From positions 1 to 13,118 of the forward strand of contig JALZVB010000278.1 of NCBI GenBank assembly GCA_023300835.1: DNA of 13,118 nt, in the 5' to 3' direction. Positions 1-7,756 of this stretch are shown piece by piece. The notes under the pieces were generated by a model. That model did no database searches and was not told where the DNA came from. It worked only from the letters and a program-made list of their open reading frames with translations. The first letter of the stretch is position 1. Every line of letters starts with the position of its first letter. The stretch comes from Saprospiraceae bacterium. GTDB taxonomy: Bacteria > Bacteroidota > Bacteroidia > Chitinophagales > Saprospiraceae. The position numbers were made by a program, and so were the translations under genes.

Positions 1-2223
1 GCCATCTATTCTCCTTACATTATTACATGGAATTTCTATAACGACCTCTAATCTTGTACCGTTATCTATATCATTCCATTCGCCGCTATTTTTTCTTATT
101 TCAACATAATCTTGATTGTTCTGATTGTTAGGTTGTTGTGAGAACCATTTGCTGTAGCTGATGGCTTCCCCATTAGGCCATACAAAGTCTCCTTCTTTTT
201 TCACATCATTGAGGCCTATAAGCGCTGTAGCTGACATGATATTTTTGGAGATAAATTTATTTTCTTCTTCATTATTTATAATCACAAGATGTCCACCGTT
301 CTGTTTGGCTTTAAGGTCTGCTTCTTCATATGTTAAGTTAGAAGTAGAGCAATAGTATTGACTACCATTGAGCATACCTACGTATACAAACCCGGATATT
401 AATTGTCCTTGAGCACAGCTGTTACACGTTCCTCCATATTCAGGCACTGGCCAGTCTACAATAGTACTTCCTCCCGGTCCACAGTTTACGATTATATCAT
501 CTGGACAATCATCATGAGTACCGTCTTCTAGCACAGATATACGGAACGAACACTTGTCTGTATTACCACAAGCATCACTCGCTGTGTAGAATACTGTTGT
601 AATTCCTACAGGATATAAATTTCCTGGGTTATGGCTTGAGACTAAAGTAATTACATTTCTATTATCACTGGCTACGCCTACGGGCTCTTGCCAGTGAACA
701 GGTGTGAAGTTGTTTTGGACATTAATATCCTGTGGACAATTATGTAGAACAACTGCTGATGAGTCTTTGAGCTCTATTGTCTGTACACAGTTGAATTCCT
801 TTCCTGGCATAAGTGAAAAAGTACCTGTCCAATTTCTAGTAACAACGATCTTTCCATTACAACCCGTCTCATCAACCCAATCCTCATAATCATTTTCTAG
901 TGTTCCACAATTCATATTACCTTGGAAGCTCGTAGGATATCCATGCAAATCAGGATGTGTATTACCATCTAGTGGAATACATGCATTGTCAGGGCAATCC
1001 ATATGACAGTCCGCGCACATGATATTTATATAGAACGTACGTTCAGTATAGTTGCCGCAATAATCAAAAACAGTGTAAGTAAGTTTCGTAAGTCCAGCCG
1101 GAACATAATCGCCTCTCCCTATGGTTACAGGTATGCCGTTTCTTTCAGCGGCAAGTACTAGTTTACTTACAAGGTGATTGTCAGATATCTGTGGCGTTAG
1201 CCAATCAACGAATGATCTACAATCTTGCGTAAGTGGATTTGTATTATCTGTATATATTAATTGATCATCAGGAAAAGACTCAAATATTGGCGCCTCTTCA
1301 TCTACGATTTTTATGGTTTGATGACAAGTATCTATGAGGTGAGAGAAGTCAGGATCTGTCGCAGTCCATATTCTAGTATATACCTTGTGACAGGCATTTA
1401 TGATAAATACATTGTCTGTATACGTTACTATAGGTTCGCCACAATCTCGTCCTCCTTTGATAATAGACGGATAGCCCGTTCTATCTGGGTGGATACTCTC
1501 ATTAGGCTTGAGCCATACAAATCCTGGACATTGAATATTAGGTGGGTAGGTACAACCATCAGGCGTATTAGGTGTAACGTCTGCACCTGTGCATATTATG
1601 TTTATTGTAAATGAATGTGTCGTTTCGTATCCACATAAATCAATAGCACTAATAAATATTGTTGTAATACCTTCTTCAAAATCATCGCCAGAAAGAACAT
1701 CTCTCACTACGCCATTTTTCTCTGCGGTTTGGGTTATTGATATAACTTGTGTATTGTCAAATATACCCGTATGAGGCCATGTCACTTCAGTAGAGCAAGT
1801 GGTAGAATTATCTTTAGGCACTCTAATGGTTATATTAGAAGGCCTGGTGGAAATTGTTGGCGCTTCTAAGTCTTGTATTGTTATCTGCTGTATACATACT
1901 GACTCCAACGAAGGGTTGGATTCATCTGTCGCTGTCCAGGATCTGCTTATGATAAAATCACAATCACTGTTAAAGGTAGACTGATTGACTTGATCTAAGT
2001 ATGTTATTACTGGTGTACCACAATTATTTCCGCCTGGAAATACTGACGGCTCCCCAGTTCGTAATGGTAACCTGTCTTCAATAGGTATAATTGTTAAGTC
2101 TCTGGGACACATCAAAAGCGGACTCATGCCACACTCTGATTGAGAGTAAGCAGGTTTGATCGCGAGATAACTCACAAAAACAAACAGAAATATATATTTT
2201 AGCATATTAAGGCTGCGGGACAT
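1..2223 (-). CDS. Large secreted HYR-repeat / C-type lectin surface protein, 5' part only
   Basis: Open frame of 741 codons that runs off the left edge, so the C-terminus is missing. Residues 1-28 form a signal peptide ending AYSQ. Three super-repeats follow. Each has a Cys-rich module with the pattern CP..., TGxP, CGxPIxTYxD, WTATD and a closing Cys (about 31-122, 223-312 and 406-490), then an HYR-like Ig-fold module with an S/A-x-D-x-C-G core (about 123-211, 313-403 and 490-566). Residues about 620-735 are a C-type lectin fold: Cys625 and Cys733, then WPNG, and EWND in the usual WND place. Proteins of this kind in Bacteroidota are surface adhesins, usually ending in a T9SS or gliding-associated C-terminal domain, which cannot be seen here. 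The start at 2223 was chosen as the longest; Met7 (2205) gives an equally good signal peptide. The ligand (sugar or protein) is unknown. Family call is firm, function is inference. Confidence 0.88.
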   Translation of the reverse strand, partial: MSRSLNMLKYIFLFVFVSYLAIKPAYSQSECGMSPLLMCPRDLTIIPIEDRLPLRTGEPSVFPGGNNCGTPVITYLDQVNQSTFNSDCDFIISRSWTATDESNPSLESVCIQQITIQDLEAPTISTRPSNITIRVPKDNSTTCSTEVTWPHTGIFDNTQVISITQTAEKNGVVRDVLSGDDFEEGITTIFISAIDLCGYETTHSFTINIICTGADVTPNTPDGCTYPPNIQCPGFVWLKPNESIHPDRTGYPSIIKGGRDCGEPIVTYTDNVFIINACHKVYTRIWTATDPDFSHLIDTCHQTIKIVDEEAPIFESFPDDQLIYTDNTNPLTQDCRSFVDWLTPQISDNHLVSKLVLAAERNGIPVTIGRGDYVPAGLTKLTYTVFDYCGNYTERTFYINIMCADCHMDCPDNACIPLDGNTHPDLHGYPTSFQGNMNCGTLENDYEDWVDETGCNGKIVVTRNWTGTFSLMPGKEFNCVQTIELKDSSAVVLHNCPQDINVQNNFTPVHWQEPVGVASDNRNVITLVSSHNPGNLYPVGITTVFYTASDACGNTDKCSFRISVLEDGTHDDCPDDIIVNCGPGGSTIVDWPVPEYGGTCNSCAQGQLISGFVYVGMLNGSQYYCSTSNLTYEEADLKAKQNGGHLVIINNEEENKFISKNIMSATALIGLNDVKKEGDFVWPNGEAISYSKWFSQQPNNQNNQDYVEIRKNSGEWNDIDNGTRLEVVIEIPCNNVRRIDG

Positions 2224-2379
2224 TTATATAAAATTTAGTGTTTCTCGATTATTTTGACGCTACTGGTCATGAGTGGATACTGCATACATCAAACCAGACT
2301 CTGTTTTATGTCTTCAAATGTCAATAGGTTTACATCTTTATTTGCAACAGCACAATTTTAACACATATAGATATTTGTC

Positions 2380-2413
2380 ATTCTAAGAAAATTAAGTCAA
2401 ATTTTCTTAGAAT
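2380..2413. repeat. Perfect 14-bp inverted repeat with 6-nt loop
   Basis: ATTCTAAGAAAATT at 2380-2393 is the exact reverse complement of 2400-2413, around the loop 2394-2399. On plus a T6 run follows at 2419-2424, five bases after the stem. No plus-strand gene lies upstream to be terminated, and on the minus strand no U-run follows the stem. It lies about 157 bases upstream of the surface-protein start. It may be a weak bidirectional terminator for the nuclease transcript or an operator; the sequence does not decide. Confidence 0.6.
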
Positions 2414-2499
2414 AGATGTTTTTTGACTACGCTGATATGATATAAATTGAGAGGTCTATAGTAGGCACTGCAGGGCTAATACAGCAGTTTTAAGTGGCC

Positions 2500-2514
2500 T
2501 GACAATGGTTGTCA
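2500..2514. repeat. Inverted repeat TGACAA-TGG-TTGTCA
   Basis: Six-base arms are separated by TGG. Read on the minus strand it lies inside TTCTTGACAA-CCA-TTGTCAGG. A close copy without the CCA spacer lies downstream of the transporter gene at 5579-5596 in the same orientation relative to the gene before it. Confidence 0.55.
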
Positions 2515-2555
2515 AGAACTAAAAAGTAGATTATCAATAAGATGCCGCCTCTCAG

Positions 2556-2572
2556 CTAAGTATATTACTTAG
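2556..2572. repeat. Inverted repeat CTAAGTA-TAT-TACTTAG
   Basis: Perfect seven-base arms with a three-base spacer, about 40 bases past the nuclease stop codon on the minus transcript. The U-rich run lies before it, not after it, so it is not a standard intrinsic terminator. A similar repeat (TAAGTT-ACA-AACTTA) lies at 11151-11165, in the 3' region of the purine nucleoside phosphorylase gene. Confidence 0.5.
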
Positions 2573-2613
2573 GTCTGCGACATTTTAATAAAAAAAAAAG
2601 TATTCCTGATTAC

Positions 2614-3696
2614 TTACCTAACCACTACAATCCGCTCAGCGTTTACGATTCTTCCGCGATGTAGAAGTTGTACAACATAGAAACCTGGTACTTGTGGTGC
2701 ATCTAGTTCAAAATTGTCTTCTTCTATAGATTGTGATCCTATAATTTCCCCAGTAAGAGAGATCAATCTTATTTCGCTGGCATTTATATGGCTAGAGCCC
2801 AATTGAACATGCATTTTATCTTGAGGATGGAGAAGACTTGGGTAGAGTGCAAGGTCGCTATTTACACTGATATCATTGATGTCTAGCAATTGGCATTGTG
2901 CATCTATCTCAGGGCAATATAGTCTCGCTAGACTACAGTCTAAAACAAATGGATTTACTTTTCCATCTTGATAATCAGCTATTCTGTATGTTCTTATCCA
3001 TTCCATTGAGTCCACAGGATCGGCGTAATGCCAATTACATAAGGTCTCCACCATGTTTTCAAAATAATCCGGATCTTCTGCATCCGTTTCTAATCTATAT
3101 ATGGTTCTTACATAGAATGATGCGCGGGCCAGATTTCCCTTGGCATCCTCACGTGGTTCCCAGGTACCATTACTATTTTCTGAATATAAATCAATGTTAC
3201 TAGACGGAATGTTGGATAATGTTCTGTCTGAATAATACCAGGTATCTGTTTGGTTGTCTACAATTTCTCCATATGGGTCACTGCCTCTATCGGTATTGGC
3301 ATCTACGCGAGACGGATACAAGTGGTGCATATCGTTTACTGCTGTGCCCTGTCCTGTACCTCTGCCTTTAGGGTAACTGTGTTCTAAATTTATAAATAAC
3401 CCAGATCCGTCACCGAATAACCACTGTGATGGGTCCTCGTCTTCTGGTAGGAAGATAGAATGTCCACTGTATATGCAGCTGACAACATCGTTCTCCAGAT
3501 ATACCTTACTATATAAGACATCTTTGACATCACTGCTGTTGAGCACATTGTTAGGTCGATATGTCTCAGTGAGCTTTGTCCTTAGTGACTCTCCTTCCAG
3601 ATCAGAAAAAACAGGAATGATATCGTACTGCGCATTTCCAGAAACTGAAAAAAGGAATAAAAACAAGACAGAAACTGGTATGTTGTTTAATGACAT
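2614..3696 (-). CDS. Secreted endonuclease I family nuclease with T9SS sorting domain
   Basis: A 360-residue secreted DNase/RNase of the endonuclease I family (EndA/Bsn-like His-Me finger nucleases). Residues 1-22 are a signal peptide. The catalytic region shows NLEHSYP (His106), NDMHHLYPS (His124/His125), an Asn-x-x-Arg-Gly segment ending at Arg137-Gly138, then WEPREDAKGNLARASFYV (179-196) and NPF at 248-250, all family landmarks. Cysteines at 74, 220, 254, 261 and 268 suit an extracellular disulfide-bonded enzyme. Residues about 283-360 are a type A Por/T9SS C-terminal sorting domain (LYPS, an SLTGE turn, PGFYVVQL, then a basic end), so export across the outer membrane is expected. Likely role: degrading extracellular DNA or RNA for nutrients or matrix turnover. 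The start has a signal peptide immediately after it and no better alternative. It is complete, with no sign of damage. Confidence 0.93.
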   Translation of the reverse strand: MSLNNIPVSVLFLFLFSVSGNAQYDIIPVFSDLEGESLRTKLTETYRPNNVLNSSDVKDVLYSKVYLENDVVSCIYSGHSIFLPEDEDPSQWLFGDGSGLFINLEHSYPKGRGTGQGTAVNDMHHLYPSRVDANTDRGSDPYGEIVDNQTDTWYYSDRTLSNIPSSNIDLYSENSNGTWEPREDAKGNLARASFYVRTIYRLETDAEDPDYFENMVETLCNWHYADPVDSMEWIRTYRIADYQDGKVNPFVLDCSLARLYCPEIDAQCQLLDINDISVNSDLALYPSLLHPQDKMHVQLGSSHINASEIRLISLTGEIIGSQSIEEDNFELDAPQVPGFYVVQLLHRGRIVNAERIVVVR

Positions 3697-3722
3697 AATC
3701 CGATAGATGTATATAAAAGAAG

Positions 3723-3730
3723 CAAAAGTA
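3723..3730 (-). promoter_or_regulatory. -7 box TACTTTTG for the nuclease gene
   Basis: On the minus strand, TACTTTTG matches the Bacteroidota -7 consensus TAnnTTTG, 26 bases before the nuclease start codon. No TTG was seen at the usual 17-23 base distance for a -33 element, so the call rests on the -7 box and its position. The rest of the 216-base divergent gap (3697-3912) showed no convincing box for the transporter. Confidence 0.4.
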
Positions 3731-3912
3731 AAGGAATAATAGAGCGATAGTAATTAAAAAATCGTTTAACTACCAAAAATAGTAGTCTATAGTATTCTAT
3801 CCTTTTTAGCAAGCTTTTTCTTTGGGATTGGAAATAATAAATAAAAGTTAAGTGTTACCTTAATAAAGAGAGCCGTCTAACGTCTTTACGGTATATTATT
3901 TAATTTTACAAT

Positions 3913-5538
3913 ATGATAGAGTCCCTTAGTCATAATCCATTACTTATTCTGTTTATAGTAGCTTCACTAGGTTACCTGTTTGGGACGATTAATATAAAGG
4001 GATATACGCTAGGTGTTGCTGCCGTTCTTTTTATGGGATTGGCATTTGGAGCAGCTAATACAAGCTTCCATATTCCTGAGATTGTTATCAATTTGGGGCT
4101 GATTCTATTTGTATACTCTATTGGACTCAGTTCAGGGCCCGCATTCTTTAAGTCATATAAAAAGAATGGGTTTAGGGATTTTCTCTTTCTTATTTCAATG
4201 TTGTTGTTGTCAGGCCTTATTGCCGGCGGTTTGTTTATGATGCTAGATCTTAGTGCAGCGGCCATTACAGGGGCATATGCAGGAAGTACAACCAATACGC
4301 CTGCATTAGCTGGAGTTATAGATTATATCAACAATACCAATGCAGCCAATAGCGAACAGCTTCTTAACGATGCCGTAATTGGGTATTCTTTCTCTTATCC
4401 TATGGGAGTATTAGGCGCCATATTCGCCATAATTATCATGGAAAAATTCCTGGGAATTGACTACGAAAAAGAAAATGAGGAGCTCAAGCAACACTACCCA
4501 CTAGAAAAAAACCTCAGCAGTACCCTTTTGAGAATAACTCATCCTGACGTTATAGGCAAAGAGTTAAGAGAGTTACAGAAAAAGTATGGCTGGGAAGTTG
4601 TCTATGGCAGAATCTTCAGAGGGGAGAAATGTACCTTGTCCAACTGGGATACAGTATTAGCCAAAGATGATCTGATATTAATTGTAGGTACAAAAGAAAA
4701 TCTGGCAGCTGCAACGGCTCAACTAGGTGAGAAATCTACTTCAAGTTTATATTTCGATAGAACTAAGTTCGATGTAAGAAGAATATTTGTTTCTAAACAA
4801 AAATTTGTCGGTCAGACAATTGCTTCACTTAATCTGAGTAAGAATTACAATGCTATAATAACAAGAATACGTCGTGGAGATGTGGATATGTTAGCGCAAG
4901 ACGAAACCGTTTTGGAGCTAGGTGACAGAATTAGGTTTGTTGCAAAAAGAGAAGAACTGATGGCATTGTCAGAATATTTTGGTGATTCATATACCAATTC
5001 TAATAAGGTTAACCTCTTTTCATACGGGCTAGGCATAGGACTGGGCTTGATATTGGGTTCTATAGAATTACAATTGGGACCAGATATTTCGTTTAAACTG
5101 GGATACGCAGGTGGTCCCTTGATCGTAGGGCTATTTCTGGGAACATTGAGGAGAACAGGGCCTATCGTATGGACATTACCCTACGGTGCCACCGTGACAT
5201 TACAACAGATAGGACTCATTTTATTATTAGCAGGAATAGGGGTTAACTCTGGTGGATCCCTTGTAGAAAGCTTCAATGCTACAGGTGGAATGGTCTTCCT
5301 AGCGAGTATAGCGATCTCAATGGTGACAGCATTGGCGATCTTATTTGTTGGGTACAAAGTAGTAAAAATGCCATTCAGCCTATTACTAGGAATTGTATCT
5401 AATCAGCCCGCAATTCTAGATTTTGCCGTATCGAGAACCAAAAACAGTATACCGCAATTCGGTTATACGATGATGTTTCCTATAGCATCTGTAATGAAGA
5501 TTGTGATTGCCCAGATCTTGTTTGTCTTATTGGTATAA
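3913..5538 (+). CDS. AspT/YidE-family putative transporter with two RCK_C domains
   Basis: A 541-residue inner-membrane protein of the aspartate:alanine exchanger (AAE, Asp-Al_Ex) superfamily. Two hydrophobic halves, about 8-180 and 368-541, each have roughly five to six helices. They flank a soluble middle with two TrkA-C/RCK_C-like units, about 200-275 and 283-358. Both halves keep family signatures: GAYAGSTTNTPAL (120-132) in the first and LLGIVSNQPAILDFA (491-505) in the second, plus GGPLIVGLFLG (400-410). In AspT this architecture exchanges dicarboxylic amino acids. The YidE/YbjL-like members, which this resembles in having the RCK pair, mostly have no proven substrate, so none is assigned. 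It stands alone: divergent from the nuclease and 256 bases before the parvulin operon. No Shine-Dalgarno sequence; the ATG at 3913 sits directly before the first membrane helix. Confidence 0.9.
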   Translation: MIESLSHNPLLILFIVASLGYLFGTINIKGYTLGVAAVLFMGLAFGAANTSFHIPEIVINLGLILFVYSIGLSSGPAFFKSYKKNGFRDFLFLISMLLLSGLIAGGLFMMLDLSAAAITGAYAGSTTNTPALAGVIDYINNTNAANSEQLLNDAVIGYSFSYPMGVLGAIFAIIIMEKFLGIDYEKENEELKQHYPLEKNLSSTLLRITHPDVIGKELRELQKKYGWEVVYGRIFRGEKCTLSNWDTVLAKDDLILIVGTKENLAAATAQLGEKSTSSLYFDRTKFDVRRIFVSKQKFVGQTIASLNLSKNYNAIITRIRRGDVDMLAQDETVLELGDRIRFVAKREELMALSEYFGDSYTNSNKVNLFSYGLGIGLGLILGSIELQLGPDISFKLGYAGGPLIVGLFLGTLRRTGPIVWTLPYGATVTLQQIGLILLLAGIGVNSGGSLVESFNATGGMVFLASIAISMVTALAILFVGYKVVKMPFSLLLGIVSNQPAILDFAVSRTKNSIPQFGYTMMFPIASVMKIVIAQILFVLLV

Positions 5539-5582
5539 ACACATATTACTTCGATTTAAGAAACCATTAACACGTAACTTCT

Positions 5583-5594
5583 TGACAATTGTCA
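5583..5594. repeat. 12-bp palindrome TGACAATTGTCA
   Basis: A perfect palindrome 44 bases past the transporter stop codon. It is part of TTCTTGACAATTGTCAGG (5579-5596), which is near-identical to the minus-strand sequence at 2518-2498 except for a three-base spacer. TTCTTGACAA occurs again alone at 5662-5671. A dyad of this size could be an operator or the mark of a small dispersed repeat family. Confidence 0.55.
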
Positions 5595-5650
5595 GGTTAT
5601 GCCACATCTTAGGTTCTTTGTGAGAATTACTGTTTTGACCATGAACTTAT

Positions 5651-5658
5651 TATCTTTG
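5651..5658 (+). promoter_or_regulatory. -7 box TATCTTTG, candidate promoter of the parvulin operon
   Basis: Exact match to TAnnTTTG. The nearest upstream TTG (5635-5637) is only 13 bases away, shorter than the usual 17-23, so the -33 element is uncertain. If used, it would give a leader of about 130 nt before the parvulin start at 5795, carrying the hairpin at 5709-5736. Confidence 0.4.
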
Positions 5659-5708
5659 CAATTCTTGACAAAACAGTGTTACAACACAAAATCTATAAAA
5701 TATTAAGC

Positions 5709-5736
5709 ACCTGATAACCAGCACTTTATATCAGGT
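5709..5736 (+). repeat. Hairpin ACCTGATA / TATCAGGT in the parvulin leader
   Basis: Eight-base perfect arms (5709-5716 and 5729-5736) with a 12-nt loop, in the candidate leader of the folding-factor operon. There is no U-run behind it, so it is not an intrinsic terminator. It could be an operator dyad or an RNA stability element. Confidence 0.4.
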
Positions 5737-5794
5737 TACATCCGTTTTATAAATGTTTTGTTGATTTACAAAAATTAAATACAACCTAATCGCC

Positions 5795-7756
5795 ATGAGA
5801 TTAATATGCTTATTGTTCTGTTTTGTATGTTCGCAGAGTTTATTTTCTCAAGACAAAGACCCAGTTTTGTTTACTGTAGGAAACGATGAAGTCAACGTGT
5901 CAGAGTTCAAATACATCTACGAGAAGAACAATTCTGATAAAGCTGATTACTCTAAGAAAAGTATCGAAGAGTACCTAGATCTGTACAAAAACTTCAAATT
6001 GAAAGTACACAGAGCTAAGGCAAATGGACTCGATACAGTGCCTGCATTACAGAAAGAACTGGCTGGTTACCGTAAGCAACTAGCTAAGTCTTACCTAAAG
6101 GATAAAGAAATAGCAGATAGACTTATAAGTGAGGTGACGGAACGTATGAAAGAAGACATCCAAGTCAGCCACATATTTGTTGCAGCATCGCCTACAGCAA
6201 CAACATCAGAAGTCACAATGGCTGAAGAAAAAATCCAAAGTATCTACGACAAAGTGAGTTCTTATAAAGATCCTATAGGGATGTTCAAGAAAATCGCAAT
6301 GACCTCATCAGAAGATAAGATATCTGCTCAGAAAAGTGGTTCATTAGGATACTATACTGCACCATTGCCAGATGGTTTCTATGAGTTTGAGAATGCGATG
6401 TACAATACAGCGGTAAACAACTTCTCTGAGCCTGTTAGATCCAAAATGGGTTTTCATATCCTATACATATCAGATAAGAGAGAAGCAAGGGGCGAGATGG
6501 AAATATCTCATGTCCTCATAAGAAAAAACGAAGTATCTAAACTCAATAACCACCGTAAGGTATTGGTAGATTCTATCTACAGCATGTTACAAGCAGGTAA
6601 AAACTTTGAAACATTAGCTAAGCAGTATTCTGAGGATAAAAAAACCAAAGATAGAGGCGGATATCTAGGATATTTTGCGATTAATCAATACGAAAAGAGT
6701 TTTGAAGATGCGGCATTTGCGTTAAGCAACAATGGAGACTACTCGCAACCTATATCTACTAAGATTGGTTTTCACATTATCAAGAGAATATCACTGAGAG
6801 ATAACTCTAATCCAGAAATTCTTAAGAAGAGAATAGAAGCTAGGATAAACAACAACGACAGATTCAAGATAGCAGAAGAAAAGTTACTCGCAGATGTAAA
6901 AAAAGAAGCTGGTTTTTCTGAAAACAGAGGCGTACTTGGACAGTTTATAGGAAAGCTAGATGATAAATTCTATAGTTACAAATGGACGATGCCTAAGATG
7001 GACACCGACCCAGTGCTTATGAATATAGGGGGACGTAATATTACGATCAAAGACTTTGGAAAATACATTAAGAAAAACGTAAGAGATAGATTGAAATTTG
7101 CCAAGGAAACGCCTCTAGAAATAGCTGCAACACAATTGTATACACAGTATGTCAATGAAGAAGTTATGGCTTATGAAGAAGCTAACTTAGAAAAAAAATA
7201 TCCTGATTTCAAAGCACTTATGAGAGAATATAATGAAGGTATTCTTCTGTTTGAAATTACTAAAGAAGAAGTATGGGATAAAGCATCTCAGGACACAGTA
7301 GGTCTGCAGAACTTCTATTCTAACAAAGAAGGAAATTACAGTTGGCCAAAGCGAGCTAAGGCTGTAAGAATTACAATGGAAAGTAATGACGCCGCTAAAA
7401 TTCAAGAAGCTTATGCATACCAGAAAAAGAAAGGAACCAAGAAGTTCTTAAAGAAATATAAGAACAACAAACAAGTAACAATGACTTCTGAGTCATTATT
7501 ACTTATAACGGATAGTGCAGAACTCAAAGGAATGGAGTTGAAGAAAGGAGCTGTATCGCCACTTGCTACAACACCTACAGCTACGTTTTTAGCTTTTGAA
7601 GAAATAGTGCCACCATCTAACAAAACCTTACAAGAGGCCAAAGGTTATGTGATAGCCGATTATCAAGATTTTCTAGAGAAAGAATGGATAGCTAAACTCA
7701 AGAAAGACTACCCTATCGTTGTTAAGGATAAAGCCTTATCTGCCCTTATTAAATAG
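5795..7756 (+). CDS. Periplasmic peptidyl-prolyl isomerase with two parvulin domains
   Basis: A 653-residue PpiC/SurA-type chaperone and prolyl isomerase. Residues 1-19 are a signal peptide ending LFSQ, so it acts in the periplasm on outer-membrane or exported proteins. Residues 22-120 form an N-terminal helical chaperone arm. Parvulin domain 1 is about 122-228 (VSHIF with His126, GFHI at 219-222). Parvulin domain 2 is about 235-333 (ISHVL with His239, RGGYLGYF, GFHII at 325-329). The C-terminal half starts with a second arm: DPVLMNIGG at 405-413 mirrors DPVLFTVGN at 22-30. It then has a region (about 520-605) that looks like a third, degenerate isomerase fold. First gene of a three-gene operon; its TAG stop shares one base with the GTG start of the next gene. 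No Shine-Dalgarno. This long form is typical of Bacteroidota; the substrates are not known from sequence. Confidence 0.92.
   Translation: MRLICLLFCFVCSQSLFSQDKDPVLFTVGNDEVNVSEFKYIYEKNNSDKADYSKKSIEEYLDLYKNFKLKVHRAKANGLDTVPALQKELAGYRKQLAKSYLKDKEIADRLISEVTERMKEDIQVSHIFVAASPTATTSEVTMAEEKIQSIYDKVSSYKDPIGMFKKIAMTSSEDKISAQKSGSLGYYTAPLPDGFYEFENAMYNTAVNNFSEPVRSKMGFHILYISDKREARGEMEISHVLIRKNEVSKLNNHRKVLVDSIYSMLQAGKNFETLAKQYSEDKKTKDRGGYLGYFAINQYEKSFEDAAFALSNNGDYSQPISTKIGFHIIKRISLRDNSNPEILKKRIEARINNNDRFKIAEEKLLADVKKEAGFSENRGVLGQFIGKLDDKFYSYKWTMPKMDTDPVLMNIGGRNITIKDFGKYIKKNVRDRLKFAKETPLEIAATQLYTQYVNEEVMAYEEANLEKKYPDFKALMREYNEGILLFEITKEEVWDKASQDTVGLQNFYSNKEGNYSWPKRAKAVRITMESNDAAKIQEAYAYQKKKGTKKFLKKYKNNKQVTMTSESLLLITDSAELKGMELKKGAVSPLATTPTATFLAFEEIVPPSNKTLQEAKGYVIADYQDFLEKEWIAKLKKDYPIVVKDKALSALIK

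Larger units (their letters stand above)
2224..2613. other. Intergenic gap between two minus-strand genes
   Basis: No open frame of useful length with coding character is visible on either strand. The gap holds three inverted repeats (2380-2413, 2500-2514, 2556-2572) and a run of ten A on plus at 2590-2599, which is U-rich just behind the nuclease stop codon on the minus transcript. It is therefore expected to hold the 3' end of the nuclease message and the promoter of the large surface protein. No clear TAnnTTTG box for that gene was found on the minus strand. Confidence 0.6.

Noticed and set aside
161..1984. Several plus-strand open frames of 61-117 codons (161-355, 704-889, 1261-1614, 1589-1774, 1799-1984)
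   Set aside because: All lie opposite the continuous 741-codon minus-strand surface-protein frame, which has a signal peptide and clear domain repeats. The plus-strand products have no domain character.
2898..3706. Plus-strand frames at 2898-3203 and 3473-3706
   Set aside because: Antisense shadows of the endonuclease gene, whose catalytic motifs are intact on minus.
3823..3912. Possible promoter for the transporter gene (TAATTTTA at 3901-3908 and nearby AT-rich boxes)
   Set aside because: It misses the final G of TAnnTTTG, lies almost on the start codon and has no -33 partner.
3972..5036. Minus-strand frames at 3972-4295 and 4845-5036
   Set aside because: Opposite the transporter gene, with no start context or recognisable content.
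5599..5706. 35-codon plus-strand frame beginning MPHLRFF between the transporter and the parvulin
   Set aside because: It contains the candidate -7 box TATCTTTG and part of the repeat region, and shows no coding features. Probably chance.
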